33,431 nt of DNA from Anderseniella sp051010195 (GCA_051010195.1 JBPCVV010000014.1:1-33431), one strand, 5' to 3'; counted from the stretch's first letter, positions 1-9,953 are shown. Numbers and translations are program-made. Notes: generated from the sequence alone by a model not told the origin.

Positions 1-706
<706 letters not shown>

Positions 707-939
707 AAACGTTTTGCTCAGTTAACGATTGCTCGTCGACTGTTCAATTTTTGCGTTTGCGTAATTGACGAGTTACCATGTTTTATCACGCCCAATTGCT
801 TGGACGATCAAAGCTTGGCTTCTCTAAACGCAAGTTTAGCGTCTCTTTTGTGTTCCGCTCCACGCTCTTTTACAAGAGTGCTTCATCACGAGACCGCCAG
901 GACACGCGCCGCCTGCGTTTCTCTTTCTCTGTTCAACAA

Positions 940-951
940 TGTCAAAGAGCA
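940..951 (-). promoter_or_regulatory. boxA antitermination motif in the rRNA leader
   Basis: On the minus strand the leader reads TGCTCTTTGACATTG, which differs from the classical boxA core TGCTCTTTAACA at one base. It lies between the rRNA promoter and the 16S 5' end, where NusB/NusE-dependent antitermination sites are expected. The assignment rests on motif and position only. Confidence 0.65.
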
Positions 952-1093
952 AGGAAGACCTTATCGGACCCCCACCCCTGAAAACCCGCGGCAAGTGTCT
1001 GCGGCTTGGTAAAAACCGCTTAAACTGTCGGTAGTCTCAGGAGACAACAAAGAACGCCCGCCAACGAGTGGCGCTCGCTCTTCAGTGGTGCGG

Positions 1094-1123
1094 TTTATAT
1101 GTGCGTGGCAGCCTGACTGTCAA
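1094..1123 (-). promoter_or_regulatory. Probable rRNA operon promoter
   Basis: On the minus strand there is a perfect -35 hexamer TTGACA (1118-1123), an 18-bp spacer and TATAAA (1094-1099), directed toward the 16S gene. The predicted transcription start is near 1087, giving a leader of about 380 nt that carries the boxA motif. Near-consensus hexamers are expected for an rRNA operon. Further promoters in tandem cannot be excluded. Confidence 0.7.
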
Positions 1124-1251
1124 GTGGATTGTCGGAAAAAGTTCGCAAAAGATTCAACAAATCACAGACCCGCAGAAAAACTATCGAAAACTGCCGTTTT
1201 CCAGTCGCTCTTCAATACCCCGGATAAGAGGGATCATCGGCAATTGCACGC

Positions 1252-1280
1252 TTGCACCTTATAAAGAAACTATTTAGTAT
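1252..1280 (+). promoter_or_regulatory. Weak candidate promoter for the SufR-type regulator
   Basis: TTGCAC (1252-1257) and TAGTAT (1275-1280) are separated by 17 bp and lie 38 bp upstream of the chosen start at 1318. The -10 matches the consensus at 4 of 6 positions and the -35 at 3 of 6, so this is only a candidate. If it is right, it argues against the longer reading frame from 1252. Confidence 0.25.
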
Positions 1281-1317
1281 CTTAATTTTCGTTTTCAAGG
1301 GCCTGCCGGGACATCAC

Positions 1318-1971
1318 ATGAACGATAGCCGTCAGCAATTGCTGCACATTCTCAAAACTCTTGGTCCGCGCTCGACCTCGAACCTGGCAAACCGGGTCAA
1401 GATGACACTGGCCGGTGCCCGCAAGCATCTGAAGGTGCTTGAGCGGGACGACCTGGTCATCGCCAGCGGTGTTGCCGGCGGTGTCGGCAGGCCGGATTTG
1501 GTGTGGCGCCTCACACAAGCCGGCCACGACCGGTTTCCCGACACCCATGACAGTCTTACACTGGACCTGATCGGTTCGATCCGTTCGGTTTTTGGAGAGG
1601 ACGGCCTGGACCGACTGATCGCGGCTCGCGAAACCGAAACCGCGAAACGCTATGCACATGCGCTTTCGTCTGCCCGCACGGCTCGCGAGAAAATCGAGCT
1701 CCTTGCCGATCTGCGCAGCGAGGAAGGCTACATGGCCGAGGCGCATGAAGTTGACGACCAGACATGGCGGCTGGCGGAAAATCACTGCCCGGTATGTGCC
1801 GCCGCCCGGGTCTGCCAGGGCTTGTGCCGGTCAGAACTGGAAGTCTTCCGGGAGGTGCTGGGCAAAAGTTTCTCGGTAGAGCGCGACGAGTACCTGATGG
1901 ACGGCGCGCGGCGCTGCTCCTACCTCATAAGGTTCCGGGTCAAGGCTTTGGCACGGGACAGCGGTTCGTGA
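1318..1971 (+). CDS. SufR-type winged-helix regulator with a cysteine-rich C-terminal metal or Fe-S site
   Basis: The product has 217 residues. Residues 1-70 form an ArsR/DeoR-like winged helix: LLHILKTLGPRSTSNLA, a recognition helix around TLAGARKHLKVLE, and a wing GVGRPDLVWRLT. The C-terminal half has Cys157, Cys160, Cys166, Cys170 and Cys200 in the arrangement CPVC-x5-C-x3-C ... RRC. This is typical of the COG2345 family, which includes the cyanobacterial Fe-S repressor SufR, so an Fe-S cluster or metal is probably sensed. I chose ATG 1318 over the in-frame ATG 1252 because the extra 22 residues are hydrophobic and unlike the family. The stop overlaps the GTG start of the next gene, so the regulator probably controls or is co-expressed with that transporter. 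No suf genes are nearby, so the target is unknown. Confidence 0.85.
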   Translation: MNDSRQQLLHILKTLGPRSTSNLANRVKMTLAGARKHLKVLERDDLVIASGVAGGVGRPDLVWRLTQAGHDRFPDTHDSLTLDLIGSIRSVFGEDGLDRLIAARETETAKRYAHALSSARTAREKIELLADLRSEEGYMAEAHEVDDQTWRLAENHCPVCAAARVCQGLCRSELEVFREVLGKSFSVERDEYLMDGARRCSYLIRFRVKALARDSGS

Positions 1972-3452
1972 CCAGGACCGACCGCGATACCCCGCCGCCT
2001 GCTTCGGTGGCGGCGCCATCGCCCGAGCGGCCGAACTGGAAAGCGCTGGCAAAATCCGGCGTGCTGTTGCGGTTCGTGTTTCTGGGGCTTGGTATCTGGT
2101 TGCATGCAGCCGACGAATTGATCATCTCAACGCTGATCACCGACATCGTCAACGACATTGGCGGCGTTGAACTGCTCGGTTGGAATCTTGCCCTTTACGA
2201 ACTCGGATCAATCCTGGCAGGTGCCGCCATGGGCCTGCAGGTCGCACGCACGGGATTGCGCACCGCCTTCGCCGTGTCAGCGCTCGTCTATGCCACCGGT
2301 TGCGCGATATCGGCCCTGGCCCCGGCCATGGAAGTCATGCTGCTTGGCCGGCTGGCACAGGGGTTTGGCGGCGGCGGCCTGGTGGCGGTTGCCTTCATTG
2401 CGGTTGAGAAGCTGTTCGACAGGTCCATCTGGCCGCAATTGTTTGCTCTGTTGTCGGCAATCTGGGGCATATCCGCGTTTCTGGGGCCGCTGATCGGGGG
2501 CCTGTTCGCGCAGGCCGACTGGTGGCGCGGCGCCTTCTGGTTCTTCGGCGCCCAGGCTGCCGCGCTGGCCGGTGCCGCCTGCATTATAATACCCGCACAC
2601 CACATCGCAGATAGCGCCACCGGCGGTAGCGGTAGTTACGGCAACATCCCCGAGCGCAATAGCGCCGCACAGACCGTATTTCCTGCCCGGCGGCTGGTGC
2701 TGCTGGGCATGTCCATTATCGCAATTGCCTGGTCCGGCATCACCGGCAACCTGATTGCCGCCCTGGCCGCAGGTTGTGCCGGTCTTGCAGGCGTAGGTGG
2801 GTTCCTGTTCTTCGACCAGAGACGCGCTGCCGGTCATATCCTTCCATCTGCGATCAGGCGCCGCGGCAGCACCGCCCGCAACGCGCTCTTGATGGTGTTT
2901 TGCCTGGCCGCATCAACGGTCTCCTTCTCCGTCTTCGGACCGCTACTGCTGCGGATCTTGCACCAGCTGTCGGCCATTGAAACAGGCTATGTTATTGCTT
3001 TGGAATCAATTGGTTGGTCAGTTGCCGCAATCGCCCTGGCCAACCAACCCGGGCACCGTGAACGACTGATCATCCGGACCGGCGCATGCCTGGTGCTGGC
3101 CGGACTGATCGGCTTTGCAGCGACCATGGTGTCCGGCCCGGTCTGGCTGGTCTGCGTGTTCGCCGTGCTGCAGGGAGCCGGCTTCGGCATGTCCTGGAGT
3201 TTCATCATCCGCCGCCTGGTTGAATCCGTCAACGAAAGCGAGCGGTCCATCGCGGCAGCGTCAATTCCGCTGGTCCAGCGAATCGCATATGCCCTCGGCG
3301 CGGCAGCCGCCGGCCTTGTCGCCAACTCTGCCGGCTTCTCCGGCGGACTTTCGCCGCAGACGTCCCAAACGGTCGCTGTCTGGGTTTTTGTTGCCTTTAT
3401 TCCGGTTGCCACAATTGGGGTTTTTGCCGGCTTTAAAATGTCTTCAAAGTGA
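1968..3452 (+). CDS. Major facilitator superfamily transporter
   Basis: The 494-residue product is largely hydrophobic, with about 12-14 membrane segments, and begins with a short polar tail rich in Pro and Ala. LLGRLAQGFGGGGLVAVAF and the following WPQLFALLSAIWGISAFLGPLIGGLF match the segment 4-5 region of drug-efflux-type MFS proteins (DHA family; the second stretch resembles antiporter motif C). The start is GTG at 1968, whose last two bases plus the next A form the TGA stop of the upstream regulator (GTGA overlap). The frame is open further upstream from 1764, but that part overlaps the regulator and is compositionally unlike a transporter. The substrate cannot be read from the sequence. 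The coupling suggests export of something sensed by the cysteine-rich regulator. Confidence 0.88.
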   Translation: MTRTDRDTPPPASVAAPSPERPNWKALAKSGVLLRFVFLGLGIWLHAADELIISTLITDIVNDIGGVELLGWNLALYELGSILAGAAMGLQVARTGLRTAFAVSALVYATGCAISALAPAMEVMLLGRLAQGFGGGGLVAVAFIAVEKLFDRSIWPQLFALLSAIWGISAFLGPLIGGLFAQADWWRGAFWFFGAQAAALAGAACIIIPAHHIADSATGGSGSYGNIPERNSAAQTVFPARRLVLLGMSIIAIAWSGITGNLIAALAAGCAGLAGVGGFLFFDQRRAAGHILPSAIRRRGSTARNALLMVFCLAASTVSFSVFGPLLLRILHQLSAIETGYVIALESIGWSVAAIALANQPGHRERLIIRTGACLVLAGLIGFAATMVSGPVWLVCVFAVLQGAGFGMSWSFIIRRLVESVNESERSIAAASIPLVQRIAYALGAAAAGLVANSAGFSGGLSPQTSQTVAVWVFVAFIPVATIGVFAGFKMSSK

Positions 3453-3783
3453 CCGGTTTATGGCTGAAAAAAGGCATATTCGCGAAACCATGCTGTTTTG
3501 GGGCGAGTTAACCGCCGATAAACCATATTCTCCCAGTATGGAGCCCAGCAAGGTTGTCTAAAATTTGCCTTACAACCTCGCCATAACGGCCGTCAACTCA
3601 TTGTGCAAGCTCAGGTTTTTCAGCTTCACGACATCTCAAAAGGTTGACAGGGGGCGTGCTGACAGGCATTGTCCGATTAGTTGGTGGGGACGGCTGACGA
3701 GCAGTTTTCGAACTGCGTTCAGCATAGTGTTTGTCAGGTTTGGGTGACTGCGTGACGACAAGCGGCGCAGGACAGGTGTTTTT
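3453..3783. other. Gene-free stretch upstream of the M23 peptidase
   Basis: This 331-bp stretch contains no convincing gene. The only structures seen are a weak inverted repeat (AGGTTGT ... ACAACCT, about 3549-3577) and a candidate promoter at 3644-3672. Base composition is less GC-rich than the flanking genes. Short frames here lack family resemblance. Confidence 0.5.
3644..3672 (+). promoter_or_regulatory. Candidate promoter for the M23 peptidase gene
   Basis: A perfect TTGACA (3644-3649) is followed after 17 bp by CATTGT (3667-3672), a poor -10. It would give a leader of roughly 105 nt before ATG 3784. The support is the -35 hexamer and position only. Confidence 0.25.
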
Positions 3784-5568
3784 ATGTCTGTCCGGTGCTT
3801 AAAGCGGGGTTTGCAATCTACCGTGCAGGTGGCGGTTGCATTCCGGTCAGGTCAAGGGGTTCGACGGGTTTTGAAGTCATTGTTTGGAAAGATGCGGCCG
3901 CGCAAGGCAGGCTCTTTGACTGAGACCGCTCGTAAACTCAGCATCGACGATCTGGCCGTCGACAACACCGATTTCTTTCTGGTTCCAAAAACCAAACCCA
4001 ACAATTTCCAACTCGCAAGCCTGGTAGCGTTTACGCTGTTTGGCGGTGCCGCGGCGGCCGGACTGGCACTGAGTTGGCCATCGACCACCCAGGGCGTCAT
4101 CGCCAACAGCTGGCAAACACCCGGCATGCAATCGGCAAGGGTCATCCAGACATCCACCAAGGGTGATTTCAACGGCGCCATCGCCAAGGCCGTGTCCGCC
4201 AGCCCGATGCAACCGTTGTCTGTGGCCTATATCCAGGGTCAGCCGGACACCAGCGGCAATGCAACCGGCGATTTGTTATCCGGTAATGCATACCCGGCTC
4301 CGGGCGCCGAATCGCTGACCTACGGCGAACCGATCATTCTGGAAAACAGCATCGAGCTTGCGTCTCTGCCGGAAGCTACAAATTCCACCAGCGTCTCCAA
4401 GACTTTGCCGGCGGAGCCGGTCGACCAGGAGGTTGTCCTGCGCCAGGGTGACACGCTGATTGGCCGCATGGTCGAACTTGGCGTCACTGTCGAAAGCGCC
4501 CGTGCGGTTGCAGCCGCCATTGAGCCGGTTTTCCCGGGCCGCCTTGTACGCACCGGCCAGAGGTATTCCGTAACGCTCGACAAGCAGCAGGATTTTTACG
4601 GCAACGAGGTCATCGCCCCGGTGCGGGTATCGTTTACGCCACCGGGCGGCGAGGAACTGGTTGTCGAATCTGATGACGACGGCCGCTACATCGCAACCGT
4701 CAGCGGCAAGAAGGCCAAACCGCTGTCGCGCATTGCCAACGCACCGCACTACCGCGCCAAGGCAAAAGTATCGTCTTCGGTTTACGCTGCCGCACGTGAC
4801 AACGGTGTTCCAGGCTACGTGATCAATGCCGCCATGAAGGTGCTTGGCCACAGTATCGACCTTCAGCGCCAGATTCATGCCGGCGACCAGATTGACCTGT
4901 TCTACGGCAACCCGCTCAGCGGCTCGTCGACCAAGCGCAAGGTTTTGCATTACGCCAAGCTGCGCACATCAGGCCGCGATCACATTTACTACCGGTTCAC
5001 GAACTCCAAGGGGAAGACCGCATACTACGACGAAAACGGCGTAGGTTCCAACAAGTCGCTGATGCGAACCCCGATTTCCGGCGTCCGCATCACATCCGGC
5101 TTCGGCATGCGGCGTCATCCCCTGCTGGGCTACAACAAGCTCCACACCGGTATCGACTTTGGCGCCGCCCGCGGTACACCGATCAAGGCTGCCGGTGACG
5201 GCGTGGTGGTACATGCCGGTTGGCGCGGTTCTTATGGCCGCACCGTTGTCATCAAGCATGCCAAGAAGTATTCGACCCTTTATGCCCACATGAGCAAAAC
5301 CGCCAAGCTGAAGAAGGGCCAGAAGGTCCGCCAGGGTCAGGTTATCGGTTATGTCGGCACCACCGGCCGGTCCACCGGCCCTCACCTGCACTATGAAGTG
5401 CGCAAAGCCGGGCGCCCGATCAATCCACGCCGGGTCCAGGTGGCCTCTTCCGGCCGCAAGTTGAAGGGCAAGGATTTCAAGGCGTTCAAACAGCAGAAGC
5501 GCCGCGTTCTCGCCCTCATGCAGCAAGCACCGTCCTCAATCCAGATCGCCCAGGTCAACGGACAATAA
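3784..5568 (+). CDS. M23-family murein DD-endopeptidase, membrane-anchored
   Basis: The product (594 residues) would cleave peptidoglycan cross-links in the periplasm or activate an amidase. A cytoplasmic N-terminus is followed by one membrane segment (about 76-97) and a low-complexity periplasmic stretch. A LysM-like/OapA-type domain (about 215-265, beginning VVLRQGDTLIGRMVE) precedes a C-terminal LytM domain (about 430-555). The catalytic set is complete: zinc ligands His454 and Asp458 (LHTGIDFG) and His536 (HLHYE), with catalytic His502 (YAHM) and His534. AGGACAGGTG just upstream supports ATG 3784; a later ATG at 3891 is possible. The gene is convergent with the serine protease, with only two bases between the stop codons. 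It is most likely an alphaproteobacterial MepM/NlpD-like protein; whether it is an active hydrolase or an activator is not decided by sequence, though the intact residues favour activity. Confidence 0.92.
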   Translation: MSVRCLKRGLQSTVQVAVAFRSGQGVRRVLKSLFGKMRPRKAGSLTETARKLSIDDLAVDNTDFFLVPKTKPNNFQLASLVAFTLFGGAAAAGLALSWPSTTQGVIANSWQTPGMQSARVIQTSTKGDFNGAIAKAVSASPMQPLSVAYIQGQPDTSGNATGDLLSGNAYPAPGAESLTYGEPIILENSIELASLPEATNSTSVSKTLPAEPVDQEVVLRQGDTLIGRMVELGVTVESARAVAAAIEPVFPGRLVRTGQRYSVTLDKQQDFYGNEVIAPVRVSFTPPGGEELVVESDDDGRYIATVSGKKAKPLSRIANAPHYRAKAKVSSSVYAAARDNGVPGYVINAAMKVLGHSIDLQRQIHAGDQIDLFYGNPLSGSSTKRKVLHYAKLRTSGRDHIYYRFTNSKGKTAYYDENGVGSNKSLMRTPISGVRITSGFGMRRHPLLGYNKLHTGIDFGAARGTPIKAAGDGVVVHAGWRGSYGRTVVIKHAKKYSTLYAHMSKTAKLKKGQKVRQGQVIGYVGTTGRSTGPHLHYEVRKAGRPINPRRVQVASSGRKLKGKDFKAFKQQKRRVLALMQQAPSSIQIAQVNGQ

Positions 5569-5570
5569 CG

Positions 5571-6536
5571 CTAGTCACCTAGTGTCCATCGCGACGGCTT
5601 GCCGTCTCGCTGACCCGATATCTCAACCGGCACACCGAACCGCCTGCCTGCCATCACCGACAGCCAGTCCTGCGGCTTGCGGATGCGCCTGTCATTTACC
5701 CGGTAGATTACGTCACCCGTCCTGAGCCCGGCTTTGTCGCCGGGAAGTCCCGGAACGGCTTTTGTCACCTGCACGCCCTGGCGGCCGGCTACACCGCTGC
5801 GCGGGACGGGACGCAGCAGCAATCCTGTCCGGGCCGGCACAAACCGGCCGGTTGCGGCAAGCGCCTCGGCAATCACCTGAACCAGTTTGACATCCACGGC
5901 AAAGTTCACCCCGATATTGGCATCCGACTTTTTAGTGAAGATGGCAGACAGCATGCCCGTGAAGCGGCCCTGCATATCCACCAGTGCTCCACCAGACATG
6001 CCGGGGTTGACCGCAGCATCGGTCTGGATGAAATCCTCAATCGCATTGAAGCCGACACCGGCACGGTGCACGGCAGATACCCGGCCACAGCTGAGGGACA
6101 GGCCGACACCGAACGCGTTGCCGATGGCGCATACCTCATCACCCACGACCGCGTCACTGTCGCGTGCGGCGATCGCTGGTAATTTTCCGTCAATCTCAAG
6201 GACCGCCAGGTCACTGGCCTTGTGGCGCGCCACGACACGGGCGCCAAAAATGTTTCCATCATCATCACGCACCAGCACCGGAACCTGGTTTTGAGGAGGC
6301 CCAAGCACATGATCAGCAGTCACGATGGTACGGCCGTCACCAATGACAACACCGCTGCCTTCCGGTTCGTCCAGGTTTGCCGGCCGTCCCGCCCAGACCG
6401 GCAGCACGGTCACCACCGATCTGCGCGCGACCTCCAGCGGCGACAACTCCCGTCCAGTGGCCGCAGGCATGCCCAGGCCCAGCAGCAGGGCTGCCAGGAC
6501 AGGTGCCGCAATACGCCGTTTTACACTCAGGATCAT
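5571..6536 (-). CDS. DegP/HtrA-like S1C serine protease with one PDZ domain
   Basis: The 321-residue product has an N-terminal signal peptide (KRR followed by a hydrophobic core, cleavage near residue 28). Its trypsin-like domain has His76 (TADHV), Asp109 (SDLAVLEI) and Ser181, followed by a single PDZ domain (about 240-315). It is expected to act in the periplasm in protein quality control. The nucleophile loop reads NPGMSGGAL, where DegP has NPGNSGG; the Asn-to-Met change is at a non-catalytic position. With one PDZ domain it is closer to DegS-like proteins in layout. ATG 6536 was chosen because it begins the signal peptide and is preceded by GGAG at good spacing; the frame stays open to 6836 but overlaps the Nudix gene. 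It starts 4 bp after the Nudix stop, so the two form an operon. Confidence 0.9.
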   Translation of the reverse strand: MILSVKRRIAAPVLAALLLGLGMPAATGRELSPLEVARRSVVTVLPVWAGRPANLDEPEGSGVVIGDGRTIVTADHVLGPPQNQVPVLVRDDDGNIFGARVVARHKASDLAVLEIDGKLPAIAARDSDAVVGDEVCAIGNAFGVGLSLSCGRVSAVHRAGVGFNAIEDFIQTDAAVNPGMSGGALVDMQGRFTGMLSAIFTKKSDANIGVNFAVDVKLVQVIAEALAATGRFVPARTGLLLRPVPRSGVAGRQGVQVTKAVPGLPGDKAGLRTGDVIYRVNDRRIRKPQDWLSVMAGRRFGVPVEISGQRDGKPSRWTLGD

Positions 6537-6540
6537 CCGT

Positions 6541-7182
6541 TCAGCTCCGCGTGAACTCGGGTTGCCCGAGGTCGCCGACGCGGGTGGTGCGGCCATGCAG
6601 GCACACCTCTCGAAACTGGTACAACAGTGCCGCTGTCGGCGCGTACATGCGATGTCCAATCGTCGGAAACACGGCCGACATGACCGGCCTGCCGCCGGTT
6701 CTGTCAGCAACAATTTCAGGAATTGACGGGGCATCCAGTTCCTTGAGCGGTACCCGGTAAAGTTTTGCCACTTCGCCCGGATCCGGTGTGAAGCTCGCCC
6801 CGGCACCGGCCCATGCCACCACCGGTGTGATGACAAAGCCGGAGCGGGTCACCATATCATCCAGCAATCCCAGAACCGAGGACGTCTCAAGATGAAGACC
6901 CACTTCCTCATGGGTTTCACGCAGGGCTGCGTCGATCACGGTTTCACCCTCGTCAAGCCGGCCGCCCGGCAGGGCGAACTGGCCCCCGTGCCGGTTCAAC
7001 TTGCTCGCCCTCAAGGTCACAACAACATCGCCCGGCGCATCTTCCCTTTCGGCACTGACCACCAGTGCCACGGCAGCCTTGCGCAGCGATCCGTCGGCAA
7101 CGGAAACACGATCATGCAGGGTGAGATTTCGGGCAATGATGTCGCGCAATCCCGGATTCAGAGGGTAGTTCATGTGAGGCAT
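6541..7182 (-). CDS. Nudix hydrolase, CoA-pyrophosphatase (NudL) type
   Basis: The 213-residue product carries a complete Nudix box: Gly74, Glu80, Arg88-Glu89, Glu92-Glu93 and Gly95 in GGRLDEGETVIDAALRE. It is preceded by LNRHGGQFALPGG, which matches the UPF0035 signature of CoA pyrophosphatases (usually HPGQVAFPGG). Family members hydrolyse CoA or acyl-CoA to phosphopantetheine and 3',5'-ADP. The first ATG at 7182 is used; a second in-frame ATG at 7173 is also possible. It is the first gene of a two-gene operon with the downstream DegP-like protease. A clpB terminator lies just upstream, so transcription likely starts in the 50 bp between. Confidence 0.88.
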   Translation of the reverse strand: MPHMNYPLNPGLRDIIARNLTLHDRVSVADGSLRKAAVALVVSAEREDAPGDVVVTLRASKLNRHGGQFALPGGRLDEGETVIDAALRETHEEVGLHLETSSVLGLLDDMVTRSGFVITPVVAWAGAGASFTPDPGEVAKLYRVPLKELDAPSIPEIVADRTGGRPVMSAVFPTIGHRMYAPTAALLYQFREVCLHGRTTRVGDLGQPEFTRS

Positions 7183-7232
7183 GCTAACGCCAATGCAGGC
7201 CAGGCAAAAGCGGATAAGTCCAGTGTCCGAGC

Positions 7233-7272
7233 CAAAAATGATACGCGACGCTCCGGTGAAGCGTCGCGTATC
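7233..7272 (-). terminator. Rho-independent terminator of clpB
   Basis: A perfect 13-bp stem (GATACGCGACGCT at 7240-7252 with AGCGTCGCGTATC at 7260-7272) closes a 7-nt loop. On the minus strand it is followed by ATTTTT (complement of 7234-7239). It begins 26 bp after the clpB stop. There is no T-run on the plus strand, so it acts leftward. Confidence 0.92.
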
Positions 7273-7298
7273 GATTGCGTAAGATCGCCGTGTGCCGG

Positions 7299-9953
7299 TT
7301 AGTGAACACTCGCTGGCTTGGACGGGTCATCGCCTGCGTTCGGGGCAATGATGGCGGCTTCCAGATCACCGGCTGTTTCACCATTGAAGGTCAGTCCGAG
7401 CTTGCCGGCGTCGATCTTGATGGTCTGTTCATCGTGAATCCGGCCTTCAAGTATCGCCTCCGCCAGCGGATCCTGCACCAGCTTCTGGATCACCCGCTTC
7501 AGCGGACGTGCGCCATAGGCAGGATCGTAGCCTTGCGTGGCCAGGTGATCACGCGCCTTGTCGGTCAGGTCCAGCACGATCTTGCGGTCCTCCAGCAGGC
7601 GTGCCAGCCGCGCCAGCTGGATGTCCACGATGGCACCCATGTTCTCCCGCTGGAGCCGGTGGAACAAGATGATCTCGTCGAGCCGGTTGAGGAATTCCGG
7701 CCGGAAGTGTGAACGGACCATGTCCATCACCTGTCCGCGCGCGGCTTCCGCGGTTTCGTCCTCCTTGAGCGCCACCAGGAACTCCGAGCCGATATTCGAC
7801 GTCATGATGATCAGCGTATTGCGGAAATCCACCGTGCGGCCCTGGCCATCGGTCAGACGGCCGTCATCGAGCACCTGCAGCAGGACGTTGAACACATCGG
7901 GATGTGCCTTTTCGATCTCGTCGAACAGGATGACCTGATACGGCCGGCGGCGGACCGCTTCGGTCAGTGCACCGCCTTCATCATACCCGACATATCCCGG
8001 AGGTGCGCCGATCAGCCGGGCAACCGCGTGCTTTTCCATGTACTCCGACATGTCGACCCGCACCATCGCCTGCTCATCATCGAACAGGAATGCCGCCAGC
8101 GCCTTGGTCAGTTCGGTTTTGCCGACGCCGGTGGGCCCTAAGAACATGAACGAACCGATAGGCCGGTTGGGATCCTGCAGGCCCGCGCGCGCCCTGCGGA
8201 CCGCCGTTGACACCGAGCGCACCGCATCGCCTTGCCCGACAACCCGCTTGGCGAGTTCGGTTTCCATGGTGAGCAGTTTCTCGCGCTCGCCTTCCAGCAT
8301 CTTGTCGACTGGAATACCGGTCCAGCGCGAAACAACACCTGCGATATGGCTGTCTGTCACCGCTTCTTCCATCAGTGGATTGGCCGGTTTGCAGATGGCT
8401 TCGGTGTCGGCGAGTTTCTTTTCCAGCTGCGGGATTGCGCCATAGGCAAGCTCACCGGCCTTGGCCAGGTCGCCGCCGCGTTGGGCGCGTTCCAGTTCAA
8501 GGCGGGCCTGGTCCAGCTCTTCCTTTATCTTCTGGGCTTCGTTGAGTTTCTGCTTCTCCGACTGCCACGTCTGGGTCAGGGCCGACGATTTCTCCTCAAG
8601 GTCAGCCAGTTCCTTTTCCAGCTTGCCGAGCCGGGTCTTGGAAGCCTTGTCGTCTTCCTTCTTCAGAGCCTCACGCTCGATTTTCAATTGAATGATGCGC
8701 CGGTCCAGTTCGTCCAGCTCTTCAGGTTTAGAATCGACCTGCATGCGCAGACGCGAGCCTGCCTCGTCCATCAGGTCAATGGCCTTGTCAGGCAGGAACC
8801 GGTCGGTGATGTAGCGATTGGACAGGTTGGCGGCCGCCACCAGGGCGGCATCGGTAATGCGCACACCATGGTGCATCTCGTACTTTTCCTTGAGGCCGCG
8901 CAGAATCGACACCGTGTCGGCAACGGTTGGCTCGGAAATGAATACGGGCTGGAACCGCCTTGCCAGTGCGGCATCTTTTTCGACATGCTTGCGGTACTCG
9001 TCCAGCGTTGTTGCACCGACACAGTGCAATTCACCCCGCGCCAGGGCTGGTTTCAACAGGTTTGATGCATCCATCGCGCCGTCCGCCTTGCCGGCCCCCA
9101 CAAGGGTGTGCATTTCATCGATAAACAGGATGATGTTGCCGGCTGCCGCCTGTACTTCCGAGAGCACGGACTTGAGCCGCTCCTCGAATTCGCCACGGTA
9201 TTTCGCGCCGGCAATCAGCGCGCCCATGTCGAGCGCCATCAGCCTCTTGTCGCGCAGGCTTTCCGGAACGTCACCGTTGATGATGCGCAGTGCAAGACCT
9301 TCCGCAATAGCCGTCTTGCCGACGCCGGGCTCACCGATCAGAACCGGATTGTTCTTGGTGCGGCGCGACAATACCTGGATAGCGCGCCGGATTTCTTCAT
9401 CGCGGCCGATGACCGGGTCGAGCTTGCCCTCCCGCGCGGCTTCCGTCAGATCAAGGGCGAATCGTTTCAGCGCATCATAGCCTTCTTCGGCAGATGCTGA
9501 ATCTGCGGTGCGGCCCTGGCGCAATTCATCAATTGCCTTGTTCAGCCCGGTTGGCGTCACGCCACCGGCCTTCAGTGCCTCCTGGGCGCCTGACTTTTCG
9601 ATTGTCAGCGCCTGCAGCACACGTTCAGCCGTAACAAAACTGTCGCCAGCCTTGCTGGAGATCTGCTGCGCCGTTTCAAACAGGCGCGCGGTTTCAGGTG
9701 CAAGATACAGTTTGCCGGCACCTGATCCATCCACTTTCGGAAATTTCGCCAGTCGAGCGCTGGTGTCGGCCAGAACCGCCTTGGCATCGCCGCCGGCAGA
9801 CTTGATAAGGCCAGTTGCGAGCCCCTGGTCGTCATCAAGCAGGACTTTCAGAATGTGTTCGGCAGAAAACTGCTGGTGATTTTCGCGCAGTGCCAGGTTC
9901 TGTGCAGCTTGAACAAATCCCTTGGCGCGTTCGGTATATTTTTCAAATTCCAT
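7299..9953 (-). CDS. clpB: ATP-dependent disaggregase chaperone ClpB
   Basis: ClpB solubilises aggregated proteins together with DnaK. The 884 residues show the family order: Clp N-domain (1-145); first AAA+ module with Walker A GEPGVGKT (207-214) and Walker B ILFIDE (275-280); coiled-coil middle domain (about 410-530); second AAA+ module with Walker A GPTGVGKT (606-613); and the C-terminal AAA lid. Length is as usual (about 860-880). ATG 9953 is certain because it follows a perfect AAGGAGGT; the frame continues to 10085 without family resemblance. A heat-shock promoter lies about 180 bp upstream and a strong terminator follows, so it is probably monocistronic. Confidence 0.97.
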   Translation of the reverse strand: MEFEKYTERAKGFVQAAQNLALRENHQQFSAEHILKVLLDDDQGLATGLIKSAGGDAKAVLADTSARLAKFPKVDGSGAGKLYLAPETARLFETAQQISSKAGDSFVTAERVLQALTIEKSGAQEALKAGGVTPTGLNKAIDELRQGRTADSASAEEGYDALKRFALDLTEAAREGKLDPVIGRDEEIRRAIQVLSRRTKNNPVLIGEPGVGKTAIAEGLALRIINGDVPESLRDKRLMALDMGALIAGAKYRGEFEERLKSVLSEVQAAAGNIILFIDEMHTLVGAGKADGAMDASNLLKPALARGELHCVGATTLDEYRKHVEKDAALARRFQPVFISEPTVADTVSILRGLKEKYEMHHGVRITDAALVAAANLSNRYITDRFLPDKAIDLMDEAGSRLRMQVDSKPEELDELDRRIIQLKIEREALKKEDDKASKTRLGKLEKELADLEEKSSALTQTWQSEKQKLNEAQKIKEELDQARLELERAQRGGDLAKAGELAYGAIPQLEKKLADTEAICKPANPLMEEAVTDSHIAGVVSRWTGIPVDKMLEGEREKLLTMETELAKRVVGQGDAVRSVSTAVRRARAGLQDPNRPIGSFMFLGPTGVGKTELTKALAAFLFDDEQAMVRVDMSEYMEKHAVARLIGAPPGYVGYDEGGALTEAVRRRPYQVILFDEIEKAHPDVFNVLLQVLDDGRLTDGQGRTVDFRNTLIIMTSNIGSEFLVALKEDETAEAARGQVMDMVRSHFRPEFLNRLDEIILFHRLQRENMGAIVDIQLARLARLLEDRKIVLDLTDKARDHLATQGYDPAYGARPLKRVIQKLVQDPLAEAILEGRIHDEQTIKIDAGKLGLTFNGETAGDLEAAIIAPNAGDDPSKPASVH

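Larger units (their letters stand above)
707..1317. other. Gene-free stretch: rRNA leader and divergent promoter region
   Basis: This 611-bp stretch holds the rRNA leader (about 707-1087, transcribed leftward), its promoter, and the upstream region of the rightward regulator gene. Open frames here overlap the leader, have no convincing ribosome binding site and resemble nothing known to me. No tRNA-like cloverleaf was seen. Confidence 0.7.

Noticed and set aside
8232..9065. 277-codon plus-strand frame inside clpB
   Set aside because: It is antisense to a certain clpB gene and carries no recognisable motif.
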